The position numbers and the translations under genes are program-made. 64,000 nucleotides of DNA from an uncultured Alphaproteobacteria bacterium (GTDB lineage Bacteria; Pseudomonadota; Alphaproteobacteria; RF32; CAG-239). The stretch spans positions 15,130 through 79,129 of the forward strand of contig CAKQKH010000006.1 of NCBI GenBank assembly GCA_934248075.1, read 5' to 3'. Shown in pieces: positions 8,383 to 17,125 of this stretch. The notes under the pieces are model-generated. The model was not told where the DNA came from and did no database searches. It saw only the letters and a program-made list of their open reading frames with translations. How positions within the stretch are numbered: position 1 is the stretch's first letter; each line of letters opens with the position of its first letter.

Positions 8383-8859
8383 CTAAAACGGAATATCATC
8401 ATCCAAATCAGCCGCCACAGCACCTGTCGATGACGAGCTGGCATCCCAGCCGGCGCTGCCGCTGGACGGAGAAAATACATCATTGCCGCCGGCAGGAACA
8501 CCCTCGCCGCGAGCATCTAACAACACCAGATTGCTGCTGAAGTTTTGCAATACAACCTCGGTAGTGTATTTTTCTTGTCCATTGCTGTCTTCCCATTTAC
8601 GGGTTTGCAACTGACCTTCCAAATAGACTTTGGAACCCTTATGCAGATATTTTTCGGCAACCTCGGCCAACTGCGGATTAAAGATAACCACGCGATGCCA
8701 CTCGGTACGATCTTTGCGCTCGCCGGAAAGTTTGTCTTTCCAGCTGTCTGTGGTGGCCACGCTCAAATTAACAATTTTGGCGCCGCTTTGTGTGTTGCTT
8801 ACGCGCGGATCAGCGCCCAGATTCCCAACCAGAATAACTTTATTGATAGATACAGCCAT
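8383..8859 (-). CDS. ssb: Single-stranded DNA-binding protein
   Basis: SSB binds single-stranded DNA during replication, recombination and repair. The 158-residue protein has the OB fold at the N-terminus (SINKVILVGNLGADP, then SVATTDSW and TEWHRVVIF), a short Gly/Ser/Ala-rich linker, and the acidic tip DLDDDIPF that binds partner proteins. It reads away from the binding-protein gene at 8929 and towards tsaC. The long hairpin repeats lie just behind its stop codon. Confidence 0.96.
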   Translation of the reverse strand: MAVSINKVILVGNLGADPRVSNTQSGAKIVNLSVATTDSWKDKLSGERKDRTEWHRVVIFNPQLAEVAEKYLHKGSKVYLEGQLQTRKWEDSNGQEKYTTEVVLQNFSSNLVLLDARGEGVPAGGNDVFSPSSGSAGWDASSSSTGAVAADLDDDIPF

Positions 8860-8928
8860 TTTCTTACCTTACACTTTAATTAAAACTGTTATGAATATAC
8901 ATTGATAAAATTAATATTAAAACCAAAA

Positions 8929-10005
8929 TCAATAAACCTGTGTATATTCTTGGTCATTTTTCTGAAACACGCCATACAAATTTTGTTGCTTGTTTTTGCC
9001 GGCGCCGAAGCTATCGTCACCCCAAGGCATGGCATATGTTCCGGCGGCAAATTTTTTGAGCTGATTATAATCAAAAGAACCGGCGCGCCCAGCGGTTTCC
9101 GCCCATAGTTTCAGCGCCGCAAAGCCATATATTCCCAGACCTTTGGGCTCTTTACCCTGCAATCGCAATCTCACCAATGTCTCGGTAAAATATGGGCTAT
9201 CCTGAAAACTTTTTAGCCCCAAATAATAACATCCGACTGCGATATTTCCCAAGATTTCTTTATAAGTATCGCCAACCACTGCCCGCTCGGCAAAAATTTT
9301 TATATTTTCATTTTGCGCCTTTAGCTCTCTGGTTAATTTTGCCACAGTTTTGGGCGATCCCAAAATATACACCGCTTGATTGTTAAGCAAAATTTCTCGC
9401 GCCATAAGCTCATAATCTTTGCCATAGTTCAACAAATCATAACCGGTCAACCGATTAGCTTGTCCGCCTGCGGTAAAATTTTGTTGAATTGCGGCGGCAA
9501 TTGACACCAGATTCTTGTCATTGGACGGATATACCAAAGCGGTGTTTTGTCCAGCAAGATTCTGCTGATAATAATCAAAAAATATTTGCGCTTGCTGGCG
9601 GCGCAATCCGACCATATCGACCGCCGCATTTTTTTCATCAAGAGGCACCGGCACAATCTGCCACATTTGCCCTTGCGCATAAACAGATGCCGCCTCGGTT
9701 ACCTTATTTTGGCAATAAGGCCCAATTATCAATTTAGGTTTATTTTCTCGCACGCTGAGCATTTGCGCCATAGAAACGGCAAAAACATCATCACAACGAT
9801 CATCTGCCACAATAACATTAACTTTTTGCCACAAAACTCCGCCGGCGGCATTAATATCGGCGGCGGCAATTTGCACGCCATCGGCCAGCTCGCGGCCAAA
9901 TTCCTGATAATCGTCTGCCTGCGGGGCAATAACCACCACATCTACCGCGGCGGCAATTTGCGGAACCGCCAATAACAGCGACAATATTTTCCAGAGTTTC
10001 GACAT
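8929..10005 (-). CDS. Periplasmic binding protein, branched-chain amino acid (Leu/Ile/Val) receptor family
   Basis: About 358 residues with a Sec signal peptide (KLWKILSLLLAVPQIAAA, cleavage expected after AAA). The mature part resembles the Peripla_BP_6 fold: VDVVVIAPQADDYQEFGRELADG, IAAADINAAGGV and VIVADDRCDD are the typical first lobe. The ATG at 10005 is preferred to the TTG at 10014. No permease or ATPase genes lie nearby, so it may serve a transporter elsewhere or act as a sensor or cell-envelope factor. The ligand cannot be told from the sequence. It lies upstream of ssb in the same direction with a 69-base gap. Confidence 0.75.
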   Translation of the reverse strand: MSKLWKILSLLLAVPQIAAAVDVVVIAPQADDYQEFGRELADGVQIAAADINAAGGVLWQKVNVIVADDRCDDVFAVSMAQMLSVRENKPKLIIGPYCQNKVTEAASVYAQGQMWQIVPVPLDEKNAAVDMVGLRRQQAQIFFDYYQQNLAGQNTALVYPSNDKNLVSIAAAIQQNFTAGGQANRLTGYDLLNYGKDYELMAREILLNNQAVYILGSPKTVAKLTRELKAQNENIKIFAERAVVGDTYKEILGNIAVGCYYLGLKSFQDSPYFTETLVRLRLQGKEPKGLGIYGFAALKLWAETAGRAGSFDYNQLKKFAAGTYAMPWGDDSFGAGKNKQQNLYGVFQKNDQEYTQVY

Positions 10006-10099
10006 AAAATTCAACAGCCTGATTAATCACAAAAACTTGGCGCATAGTATCAGTTTCTGCTGATTTTGCAACTTTTTTATTTTGCGCCTCTAAATGGTG

Positions 10100-10128
10100 T
10101 TGCCATCAGCGCCAACTTTCACTATATT
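10100..10128 (+). promoter_or_regulatory. uvrA promoter
   Basis: TTGCCA (10100-10105), a 17-base spacer and TATATT (10123-10128) end 20 bases before the uvrA ATG. No LexA-type box (GTTC-N7-GTTC) was noticed between them and the gene. Confidence 0.5.
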
Positions 10129-10148
10129 AATTGCTCGGGAGAAGTATA

Positions 10149-12959
10149 ATGAGCAATGATTTTATTGAAATAAAAGGCGCCAGAGAACACAACCTCAAAA
10201 ACATTAACATCAGCCTGCCTAAAAACAAACTGAACGTTATTACCGGACTTTCCGGCTCCGGTAAATCTTCTTTGGCGTTTGACACTATTTATGCCGAAGG
10301 TCAGCGCCGCTATGTCGAGAGCCTGTCTTCTTACGCTCGTCAGTTTCTGGATCTGATGAAAAAACCCGACACCGATTCAATAGAGGGTTTATCTCCCGCA
10401 ATTTCCATTGAGCAAAAAACCACCTCTCACAATCCGCGCTCCACCGTCGGCACCGTTACCGAGATATATGACTATATGCGCCTGTTGTGGGCTCGCGCCG
10501 GCACGCCGTATTCACCGGTTACAGGACTACCGATTGAAGCTCAAACTGTTTCGCAAATGGTGGATAAAGTTTTGGCTTTGCCAGAGGGCAGCAAGATATT
10601 GCTATTGGCGCCGATTGCCCGCGGCAAAAAAGGCGAATACAAAAAAGAAATTGAAAACCTGCGCAAACAAGGCTATCAGCGCCTGAAAATTGACGGTGAA
10701 ATTTATGATATTGAAGAAGTGCCGCCCCTCAATAAAAATCAGAAACACGATATAGAAGTCGTGGTTGATCGTATTGCCGTCAAAGAAGGCATTGCCGAGC
10801 GACTGGCTCAATCTTTTGAGACCGCGCTCAAGCTGAGTGACGGGCTGGTGTTTGCCGAAAACAATGCCAGCAAAGAACGAATTACGTTTTCTTCCAAGTT
10901 TGCCTGCCCGATTTCCGGTTTTACCATTGAAGAAATTGAGCCGCGTTTATTCTCCTTCAACAATCCCTACGGCGCCTGCCCGCATTGTGACGGACTTGGC
11001 GCAAGCCTATATATGGATCCGGATCGAGTTATTCCCAACCCCAAACTTTCCATTGCCCAAGGCGCTATTTTGCCGTGGTACAGCCGCAAACACGGCTTTT
11101 ATACAGACACATTGCAATCTTTGTGCGATTGGCTCGGCATTTCAGACAAAACCCCGTGGCAAGACCTGCCCGAACACGCCAAACAAGTTATTTTGTATGG
11201 TTCTGGCAATGAGCCGATACCAATGGATTATCACCGATTCCAAACCTTTAAGCCTTTTGAAGGCGTTATCCGCAATTTGGAACGACGATTTTTAGAAACC
11301 GACTCGCCCGCCACCCGAGATGAACTGGCGCAGTATCAATCTGCCGCCGTCTGCGAACATTGTCACGGCAAACGACTCAAACCCGAGGCTTTGGCCGTAA
11401 AAATCGGCGGGCTGGACATTATGGACGCCTCCAATATGTCTATTAAAAACGCGCTCATTTGGTTTAGAGGCATCGGCCCCACCCTCACACCACAAAAACA
11501 AGAAATAGCCTCTAAAATTCTCAAAGAAATTATTGAGAGATTGAGCTTTTTGAACAACGTCGGACTGGAATATCTTAATCTCTCTCGCCAATCCGGCACG
11601 CTTTCCGGCGGCGAGGCGCAACGTATCCGTTTGGCCAGCCAAATCGGCTCCGGCCTCACCGGAGTGCTGTATGTTCTGGACGAACCGTCTATCGGCCTGC
11701 ACCAGCGCGACAACGACCGTCTGTTGGAAACCCTGACCCGCTTGCGTGATATCGGCAACACCGTGATTGTGGTTGAGCATGATGAAGACGCCATTCGCGC
11801 CGCCGATTATCTTGTAGATATGGGCCCCGGTGCCGGCTCTTTGGGTGGAAATGTGGTGGCCGCCGGCACGGTTGCCGAGGTGCTAAAAAACAAAAACAGC
11901 ATTACCGCCCAGTATCTGAACGGCGACAAAAAAATTGCCGTACCGGAAAAACGCCGCAAAGGCAACGGCAAATTTATCGGCCTCAAAGGCGCCCGCACCA
12001 ACAACCTCAAAAATGTGGACTTAAAAATTCCCTTAGGCACCCTCACCTGCATTACCGGCGTGTCTGGCGGTGGAAAATCCTCGCTGATTTTGGAGACCCT
12101 GTGCAAAGCTTTGGCCAAAGAACTCTACAATTCTCGCGAACCTGGCGCTGTTTATGATAAATTAATCGGCGCTGAAAACATTGATAAAATAATCAATATT
12201 GATCAATCGCCAATCGGGCGCACTCCGCGCTCCAATCCGGCCACCTATACCGGACTGTTTGACCATATTCGCAACTGGTATGCCGAACTGCCTGAGGCCA
12301 AAGCCCGTGGTTACGCTGCCGGCAGATTTTCGTTTAATGTTCCGGGCGGACGTTGCGAAGCTTGCAAAGGCGATGGCGTAACCAAAATAGAAATGCACTT
12401 TTTGCCTGATGTTTATGTCGAATGCGATGAATGCAAAGGCAAACGCTTTAACCGTGAAACTTTAGAGGTCAAATACAAAGATAAATCCATTGCCGATGTT
12501 CTGGACATGACCGTTGATGATGCCTATGAGTTCTTCAATGCCATTCCGGCCATCAAAAACCGCTTGGAATTGTTGCGCAAAGTCGGCCTTGGCTATATCA
12601 AGCTCGGGCAATCCGCCACCACCTTGTCCGGCGGCGAGGCGCAGCGTGTTAAACTCTCCAAAGAGCTTTCCAAACGAGCCACCGGCAAAACATTATATAT
12701 TTTAGACGAGCCGACTACCGGCCTGCATTTTGAGGACATCAACAAACTGCTAAAAGTTTTGCATGCATTGGTAGATCAGGGCAACTCTGTTGTAGTTATT
12801 GAGCATAATCTTGACGTGATAAAAACCGCCGACTGGATTATTGACCTTGGCCCTGAGGGCGGCGACGGCGGCGGACAAATCATTGCCCAAGGCACGCCCG
12901 AAAAGGTTGCCGAATCAAAGATTAGCTACACAGCCAAATATCTGCGCGATAAGCTTTAG
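10149..12959 (+). CDS. uvrA: Excinuclease ABC subunit A
   Basis: UvrA is the damage-sensing ATPase of nucleotide excision repair and loads UvrB on lesions. The 936-residue protein has two ABC modules: Walker [10 protein letters not shown] and signature LSGGEAQR in the first, GVSGGGKSS and a second LSGGEAQR in the second. Zinc-binding regions include [10 protein letters not shown] and the CEACKGDG...CDECKGKR module. The first Cys pair reads CPIS rather than CPxC, which I recall as usual in Alphaproteobacteria. The start is ATG 10149 with GGGAGAA before it, not the TTG at 10131. The last four bases overlap the end of the convergent gene. Confidence 0.97.
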   Translation: MSNDFIEIKGAREHNLKNINISLPKNKLNVITGLSGSGKSSLAFDTIYAEGQRRYVESLSSYARQFLDLMKKPDTDSIEGLSPAISIEQKTTSHNPRSTVGTVTEIYDYMRLLWARAGTPYSPVTGLPIEAQTVSQMVDKVLALPEGSKILLLAPIARGKKGEYKKEIENLRKQGYQRLKIDGEIYDIEEVPPLNKNQKHDIEVVVDRIAVKEGIAERLAQSFETALKLSDGLVFAENNASKERITFSSKFACPISGFTIEEIEPRLFSFNNPYGACPHCDGLGASLYMDPDRVIPNPKLSIAQGAILPWYSRKHGFYTDTLQSLCDWLGISDKTPWQDLPEHAKQVILYGSGNEPIPMDYHRFQTFKPFEGVIRNLERRFLETDSPATRDELAQYQSAAVCEHCHGKRLKPEALAVKIGGLDIMDASNMSIKNALIWFRGIGPTLTPQKQEIASKILKEIIERLSFLNNVGLEYLNLSRQSGTLSGGEAQRIRLASQIGSGLTGVLYVLDEPSIGLHQRDNDRLLETLTRLRDIGNTVIVVEHDEDAIRAADYLVDMGPGAGSLGGNVVAAGTVAEVLKNKNSITAQYLNGDKKIAVPEKRRKGNGKFIGLKGARTNNLKNVDLKIPLGTLTCITGVSGGGKSSLILETLCKALAKELYNSREPGAVYDKLIGAENIDKIINIDQSPIGRTPRSNPATYTGLFDHIRNWYAELPEAKARGYAAGRFSFNVPGGRCEACKGDGVTKIEMHFLPDVYVECDECKGKRFNRETLEVKYKDKSIADVLDMTVDDAYEFFNAIPAIKNRLELLRKVGLGYIKLGQSATTLSGGEAQRVKLSKELSKRATGKTLYILDEPTTGLHFEDINKLLKVLHALVDQGNSVVVIEHNLDVIKTADWIIDLGPEGGDGGGQIIAQGTPEKVAESKISYTAKYLRDKL

Positions 12960-14356
12960 CGGCCGCGATATGGTTTTGACTTGGTTTGAGCCGTATAGAC
13001 CGACATAATATGTTTGCCCATTTTTTTGGTAGCCTCATCGCCGTTGGAGCTTAAAACCTTGCAAAGAGCCTGAACCTCAGATTTACTATAATTATGCTCC
13101 ACGGTAATGTCGGAGAACATTTTGGTCATGGCCTGATGATAAGCGGCATTAAACTCCTCAGCCTCAGGTTGACTGCAGACAAAAGAATCCGCGTAATTTT
13201 GTGCCACAGTCATCACCAACGCCTTATTAATTGTCGGCAGCTCCTTTGGCAAAAGATAATCCGGAAACAAAATTTCCGCTTTGGTGATTTCGTTAGTATT
13301 ATGCGCCTCTTGCTCCAACATTTTTTTCAGCAAGTCCGCGTTAAGACACTTATTATATGGATGCCAGGAAGCGTACAAACTCAAATAGCTACTGTATTTA
13401 TCTATTATTTCGGCATCAGCGGCGTTTTGTTTGGTCAGCTGCAGCGTAATGCCCCCAAAATCGTGTGAAATCAAATCTTTTCGATACTGCGGCGACTTAG
13501 CTTCGCTATGTTTGTTTAAGATTGAGCCAAGATAAGATTTTATATTATCATATCTATTTATTTTGCCGGAATAATAAGCAATCATACTGGCGGGAAATTC
13601 GTTTTTCATATTTTTCATAACGGCATAAATATTAGCCTTTGATTGCGCGTCAATTCTCAAATCCTTATCATTTTTATCATCATGATACACGGCGCCCTCA
13701 AGACTATCGCTGTCCAAAACAAAAGAAAAGTTGGAAACTGTTTTCAAAAATTCGCGAGCAGAAATTATTTTGTCTTTAGCGGTGGATTTTGTGCATTCTT
13801 TATTTAGCTTATTAAGAAGTTTCACCGTCTGTTTCTTTTCATATTCCAAATCGGCCGGATTTTCACCGAATGTGTAGTTTCCCAACTGATTATACAAGTT
13901 GCGATATTCATCGGTGCTGTATTTATATCCCAAAAAGTCAAGCGCGTTAATCTTGTCTTTAGCAGAGAGATCCAAATGCATATCGCCCAAAAATCGCACC
14001 AAATTACATTGTTCGCGACGAAACCCTCTATAACCCTCAGCGGTTTTTGCATAACTACTGTTTTCTTTAGGATAAGCCTTATCAAGAATTTCCCACAACA
14101 CGGTTCCGCATGCGCGCTGCTGATTTGGCGCCGATTTAATATAATGAACCAAACTTTGAGAAATACCTCCTCGCACCGAAAGATAATCACCTCCGCTAAC
14201 CCGTGGGAATCCATAATTTTCTAAAAAAGTCTGAATATGAGTTCCTCTTTTCGTATAAACTTCATCATCATTACCATAACGAAAAGCATGAACCAACTGT
14301 TCGGAAAGAAAACTCAGCCATTTTTTTCTGAGTTTAGGATCATTAGCGTTCGACAT
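12956..14356 (-). CDS. Hypothetical protein, 466 residues
   Basis: No family was recognised. The protein is polar and mostly helical-looking, with no signal peptide or membrane segment, and is rich in Lys, Asn and Tyr. The start is placed at 14356 (MSNANDPK) because a ribosome binding site (AAGGGG) lies 8 bases upstream and a promoter -10 TATAAT (14385-14390) overlaps the in-frame ATG at 14386, which excludes longer forms. It ends convergent with uvrA, overlapping by 4 bases. A transcription terminator upstream (14431-14482) isolates it from fadL, so it is monocistronic. Confidence 0.75.
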   Translation of the reverse strand: MSNANDPKLRKKWLSFLSEQLVHAFRYGNDDEVYTKRGTHIQTFLENYGFPRVSGGDYLSVRGGISQSLVHYIKSAPNQQRACGTVLWEILDKAYPKENSSYAKTAEGYRGFRREQCNLVRFLGDMHLDLSAKDKINALDFLGYKYSTDEYRNLYNQLGNYTFGENPADLEYEKKQTVKLLNKLNKECTKSTAKDKIISAREFLKTVSNFSFVLDSDSLEGAVYHDDKNDKDLRIDAQSKANIYAVMKNMKNEFPASMIAYYSGKINRYDNIKSYLGSILNKHSEAKSPQYRKDLISHDFGGITLQLTKQNAADAEIIDKYSSYLSLYASWHPYNKCLNADLLKKMLEQEAHNTNEITKAEILFPDYLLPKELPTINKALVMTVAQNYADSFVCSQPEAEEFNAAYHQAMTKMFSDITVEHNYSKSEVQALCKVLSSNGDEATKKMGKHIMSVYTAQTKSKPYRGR

Positions 14357-14384
14357 CGGCAACCCCTTTTGTCCAGTTTTCGTC

Positions 14385-14412
14385 ATTATAACAAAGATTA
14401 ACAAATTTGCAA
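14385..14412 (-). promoter_or_regulatory. Promoter for the 12956-14356 gene
   Basis: TTGCAA (14407-14412), a 16-base spacer and a perfect TATAAT (14385-14390) on the minus strand. It fixes the start of the downstream gene at 14356, since earlier in-frame ATGs lie in or before the -10 box. Confidence 0.6.
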
Positions 14413-14430
14413 CATAAAATATGCGCACAA

Positions 14431-14482
14431 AAAAACATCGTTTGTTAATAACCTGCAATGATTATCTTCAAACGATGTTTTT
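14431..14482 (-). terminator. Hairpin terminator upstream of the 12956-14356 gene
   Basis: A perfect 14-bp stem (14431-14444 with 14469-14482) encloses a 24-base loop and has a T-run at its 3' side on the minus strand. It would stop transcription coming from fadL before the next promoter. Confidence 0.6.
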
Positions 14483-14693
14483 GAAATTCGGAAGCTCAGA
14501 AATTAAGTCTCAAAGTAGAAACTTATTCCTCAATGTCTTTTACTATTGTTTTCATAGCTTCTTGTTTTTTTAAAGGTTAAACATAAAGTCACGCGTTTAT
14601 CGCAAGTTTAGGTTCAAACCCATTTAACTCACAATAATACACATAACTATTTACTATACATTTCTTGCCTAACATAAATTTCATTTGATGTAA

Positions 14694-14739
14694 AGAAAAA
14701 GCTGAAAATCCTAGTGTACAAAAAAGTACATGAATTTCA
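14694..14739. repeat. GTAC-core hairpin repeat, copy E1
   Basis: This is a near-direct repeat of the left half and core of the hairpin at 14787. It contains AAGCTGAAAATCCTAGTGTAC, here in abbreviated form, then an A-run and AGTACATGAATTTC. The right-hand stem found in E2 is missing, so it looks like a partial copy. The core matches that inside repeat copy B at 8287-8315. Confidence 0.65.
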
Positions 14740-14786
14740 CTAACCCGCACTATTTTTAGCAAGTTCGATAGAGCCGCTGAATAGAA

Positions 14787-14858
14787 GTAAAAATGAAAAA
14801 GCTGAAAATCCTAGTGTACACAGTAGTACATGAATTTTCAGCTTTTTCTTATTTTTAC
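14787..14858 (-). repeat. GTAC-core hairpin repeat, copy E2, probable fadL terminator
   Basis: A long stem of about 33 bp with a few bulges (14787-14819 with 14826-14858) has the core GTGTACACAGTAGTACATG. It lies 42 bases after the fadL stop and, read on the minus strand, ends in a T-rich tract (CATTTTTAC). It therefore probably terminates fadL transcription. Confidence 0.7.
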
Positions 14859-14900
14859 GATTAGGCAGCGCTCTTGCGAGCTTGCCTAATCTGCTTGCCA

Positions 14901-16148
14901 TTAGAAGCGGTAAGTCGCAGAAATACCCCACAACTTAATCGAGTTCTTATACTCGGCATGAACACCGCGGCGACCATGAGCCGCATCTGCAGCAGTATCA
15001 ACCGTAGCTTCTTTGGCCTGAATATAGGTATAAGCCATATCAAAGCTCAAATTATCGTTGTATTGGTAGCCAAGACCAGCCGAATACCACAAACGATCAG
15101 AGTCGGGAATACGAACGGTACGATCTTTTTTCTTAACCGCGGTTTGGTCATAAGCCATACCTAAACGCAGCTTCCACTGATCATCAATTTGGTAGCTGGT
15201 ACCAATGGCAAAGAAATCGGTATCACGCCAGTTTTCAGGAGTGCTGTTAACCAGATAGCCGGTTCCTGGGCTGGGTATATCTTGTCCCATAATATCCAAT
15301 CTTTCAAACGAGCTCCAGAATACGCGTTGCCATTCAGCCATAACCGCCCATTTGTCATTAATCTGGTGATATGCGCCCAAAGACAGCATAGCCGGAGTAT
15401 CCAAACGAGCAGATATATCCTGATTATAAAAAGGATTTCCACCGACTAAAGTCCCTGCACTCTCCATTTCGCCTTTCAGCTTATGATTTATTTCACTGCG
15501 GTAGTTAATACCGAAGCGCGTATTATCATCAAGCTCATACAAAGCACTCAACTGATAGCCCAAATCGGCAGTGTCACCTTTAATTGCTGTGTTTGCATTT
15601 CCGTTAACGGCAGTATTAGTCAAGCGAGCTTTAATATATTGCATCTGAACACCAGCGCCGACGGATAATTTGTCAGTCAGCTTATAAGCGGCCATCGGAG
15701 TCAAAGTGGCGGTTATAACCTTAGAGGTAACACCATGATCTGCGCCAGACCAGCGAGTGTCGTATTTTGTTATCATACCGAAAGGAACGTTCAAAGCCGC
15801 GCCCACGGTCAATTTATCATTTACCTGATGAGAATAAGTACCATTCGGAGCCCATGCCGGATGTACCACATTGTAAGAATCTTCATTGCCGCCAACTCCG
15901 GAAATATTGGTAGCCTGAGCTTGCGGAGCAATATAAGTCGCGCCGGCAGTAAATTGGTTGCCCTTATGGCGGGTCAGACCGGCGGCGTTAAAATAAGCAT
16001 AAGAGTTGTTTTCCGCACCGGCGGTTGCACCGGCAAAAGCATTACCCTGAGCGGCAGCAGACTGCTCTCTCAGGTGGAAACCGGCAGCCATGGCATTGCT
16101 TGCCAACAAAATGGTGCCAAGCGCGGTAAGTGTAAGAATTTTTTTCAT
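14901..16148 (-). CDS. fadL: FadL/OmpP1/TodX family outer membrane transport protein
   Basis: A 415-residue beta-barrel protein for uptake of long-chain fatty acids or other hydrophobic compounds across the outer membrane. It has a Sec signal peptide (MKKILTLTALGTILLASNAMA), then the family's N-terminal hatch with GFHLREQSAAAQGNAFAG and NNSYAYFNAAGLT. The C-terminus ends in ATYRF, a terminal aromatic residue as used for barrel assembly. A TetR gene lies upstream in the same direction and an acyl-ACP synthetase/acyltransferase diverges beyond it, which supports fatty acid as substrate. A perfect palindrome covers the -35 region. Confidence 0.92.
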   Translation of the reverse strand: MKKILTLTALGTILLASNAMAAGFHLREQSAAAQGNAFAGATAGAENNSYAYFNAAGLTRHKGNQFTAGATYIAPQAQATNISGVGGNEDSYNVVHPAWAPNGTYSHQVNDKLTVGAALNVPFGMITKYDTRWSGADHGVTSKVITATLTPMAAYKLTDKLSVGAGVQMQYIKARLTNTAVNGNANTAIKGDTADLGYQLSALYELDDNTRFGINYRSEINHKLKGEMESAGTLVGGNPFYNQDISARLDTPAMLSLGAYHQINDKWAVMAEWQRVFWSSFERLDIMGQDIPSPGTGYLVNSTPENWRDTDFFAIGTSYQIDDQWKLRLGMAYDQTAVKKKDRTVRIPDSDRLWYSAGLGYQYNDNLSFDMAYTYIQAKEATVDTAADAAHGRRGVHAEYKNSIKLWGISATYRF

Positions 16149-16183
16149 TAAAAGTCTCTTCTGTTGTTAAACGAACAGATGAA

Positions 16184-16212
16184 CTTCTAATACAGTTTTT
16201 TTAATTTGTCAA
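16184..16212 (-). promoter_or_regulatory. Candidate fadL promoter
   Basis: A consensus TTGACA -35 box (16207-16212, minus strand) is clear. The -10 box is uncertain: TAGAAG at 17-base spacing or TATTAG at 14-base spacing. Confidence 0.4.
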
Positions 16213-16224
16213 TCAACTGATTGA
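16209..16224. promoter_or_regulatory. Candidate TetR operator at fadL
   Basis: TCAATCAACTGATTGA is a perfect 7-2-7 palindrome that overlaps the fadL -35 box and lies between the tetR stop and fadL. Its place suits repression by the neighbouring TetR protein. Confidence 0.45.
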
Positions 16225-16244
16225 ATTATTTGCACAAGATGTGG

Positions 16245-16880
16245 TTATTTATTGCTGTCGATCATAAAATCTATTTGTTTTATCATATACTTAAGCAACT
16301 TTTGTTTTTCCGCAATGCCATAATCAGACCACTCCATAAATGAGCAAATCGTGTCCTTGCGCGAGGCAAACACAAACATTTGCGAAAACAGCGGAAAAGT
16401 GTAAAGATAGGCATCTTTAATATCAATTTTGCCCTCGCTGGCCTGCGACATCAGAGTTGCCATCATTTTATGCACCGGAAAAATCAATCCGTCATAGAGG
16501 ATAGAGAACTCTTCAGTCGGGCGCGAATATTCATTAAGAAACACGGTTTTCATATCTTTAGATAAGTCTTCGTTGCACAAAATCAGCAAAAACCGTTGCA
16601 CAATCTCTTTGGCAAAAGCCCTAGCCTCTTCGGGGCTGCCGCTCTCGGTCACCAACTGATAGCGAGAAAACACATCGGTACACATCGCTTTGACAGTATC
16701 CACAATATTTTCCAGAGCCGCGGCGTACATTCCTTTTTTGCCGCCGAAGTAATAAAGAATAGAAGAAATATTAATATTGGCGCGGTCGGCAATATCTCGG
16801 GTTTTGGCGCCCAAAAAACCGTTTTTGGCAAACTCGCAAAAAGCGCTGTACAAAAGTTTGGTTTTTGAATCTGTCGTCAC
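16245..16880 (-). CDS. TetR family transcriptional regulator, possibly CecR-like C-terminal domain
   Basis: The 211-residue repressor has the TetR helix-turn-helix at about residues 8-55 (KLLYSAFCEFAKNGF, TRDIADRANINISSILYYFGGKKGMY). The remaining helices form the ligand domain; the RPTEEFSILYDGLIFPVHKMM part recalls the DUF1956/CecR type. The gene lies 96 bases upstream of fadL in the same direction and diverges from the Aas-type gene at 17126, so both are likely targets. The expected effector is a fatty acid or acyl-CoA, by context only. Confidence 0.88.
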   Translation of the reverse strand: MTTDSKTKLLYSAFCEFAKNGFLGAKTRDIADRANINISSILYYFGGKKGMYAAALENIVDTVKAMCTDVFSRYQLVTESGSPEEARAFAKEIVQRFLLILCNEDLSKDMKTVFLNEYSRPTEEFSILYDGLIFPVHKMMATLMSQASEGKIDIKDAYLYTFPLFSQMFVFASRKDTICSFMEWSDYGIAEKQKLLKYMIKQIDFMIDSNK

Positions 16881-16919
16881 TTTTTTCTCACTTTATATAT
16901 ATGTATCTTGTGGTTAATC

Positions 16920-16937
16920 AATCGCTTGTTTGCGATT
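16920..16937. promoter_or_regulatory. Candidate operator in the tetR-aas divergent region
   Basis: An inverted repeat AATCGC-TTGTTT-GCGATT lies 39 bases upstream of the tetR ATG. It shares an AATCA/GATT half-site flavour with the fadL palindrome. It may control both divergent genes. Confidence 0.35.
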
Positions 16938-17125
16938 ATGCCCGATTCTTTTCAAAAAGGCAACCACTGATTTTATCCCCCTCTCAATCTGCCCAAAATT
17001 CTATGTTTTTCAAAATATTATGAAACAATTTGCAACAAAACTTGAGCCATAGCCAAATTATCTCTTTACATTATCGGGCAAATTTAGTTAGATAGTAGCG
17101 ACTTTAACTTCTCGGAGACTTTATT

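Larger units (their letters stand above)
14483..14900. other. Gene-free gap between fadL and the 12956-14356 gene
   Basis: No convincing reading frame was found on either strand. The left two thirds (14483-14693) is AT-rich and unremarkable. The right third carries two related hairpins (14694-14739 and 14787-14858) described separately. Confidence 0.6.

Noticed and set aside
10890..11000. UvrA first zinc site with CPIS in place of CPxC
   Set aside because: I recall the same substitution in many alphaproteobacterial UvrA proteins; it supports the taxonomic call but is not new.
14483..14600. Ten-codon leader-like frame (MKTIVKDIEE) on the minus strand upstream of the 12956 gene
   Set aside because: It lies before a terminator and a separate promoter, has no regulatory codon run, and is too short to support.
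14603..14625. GGTTCAAACCC-like stretch resembling a tRNA T arm
   Set aside because: No acceptor, D or anticodon stem could be drawn around it on either strand, so it is not a tRNA or a clear tRNA-derived attachment site.
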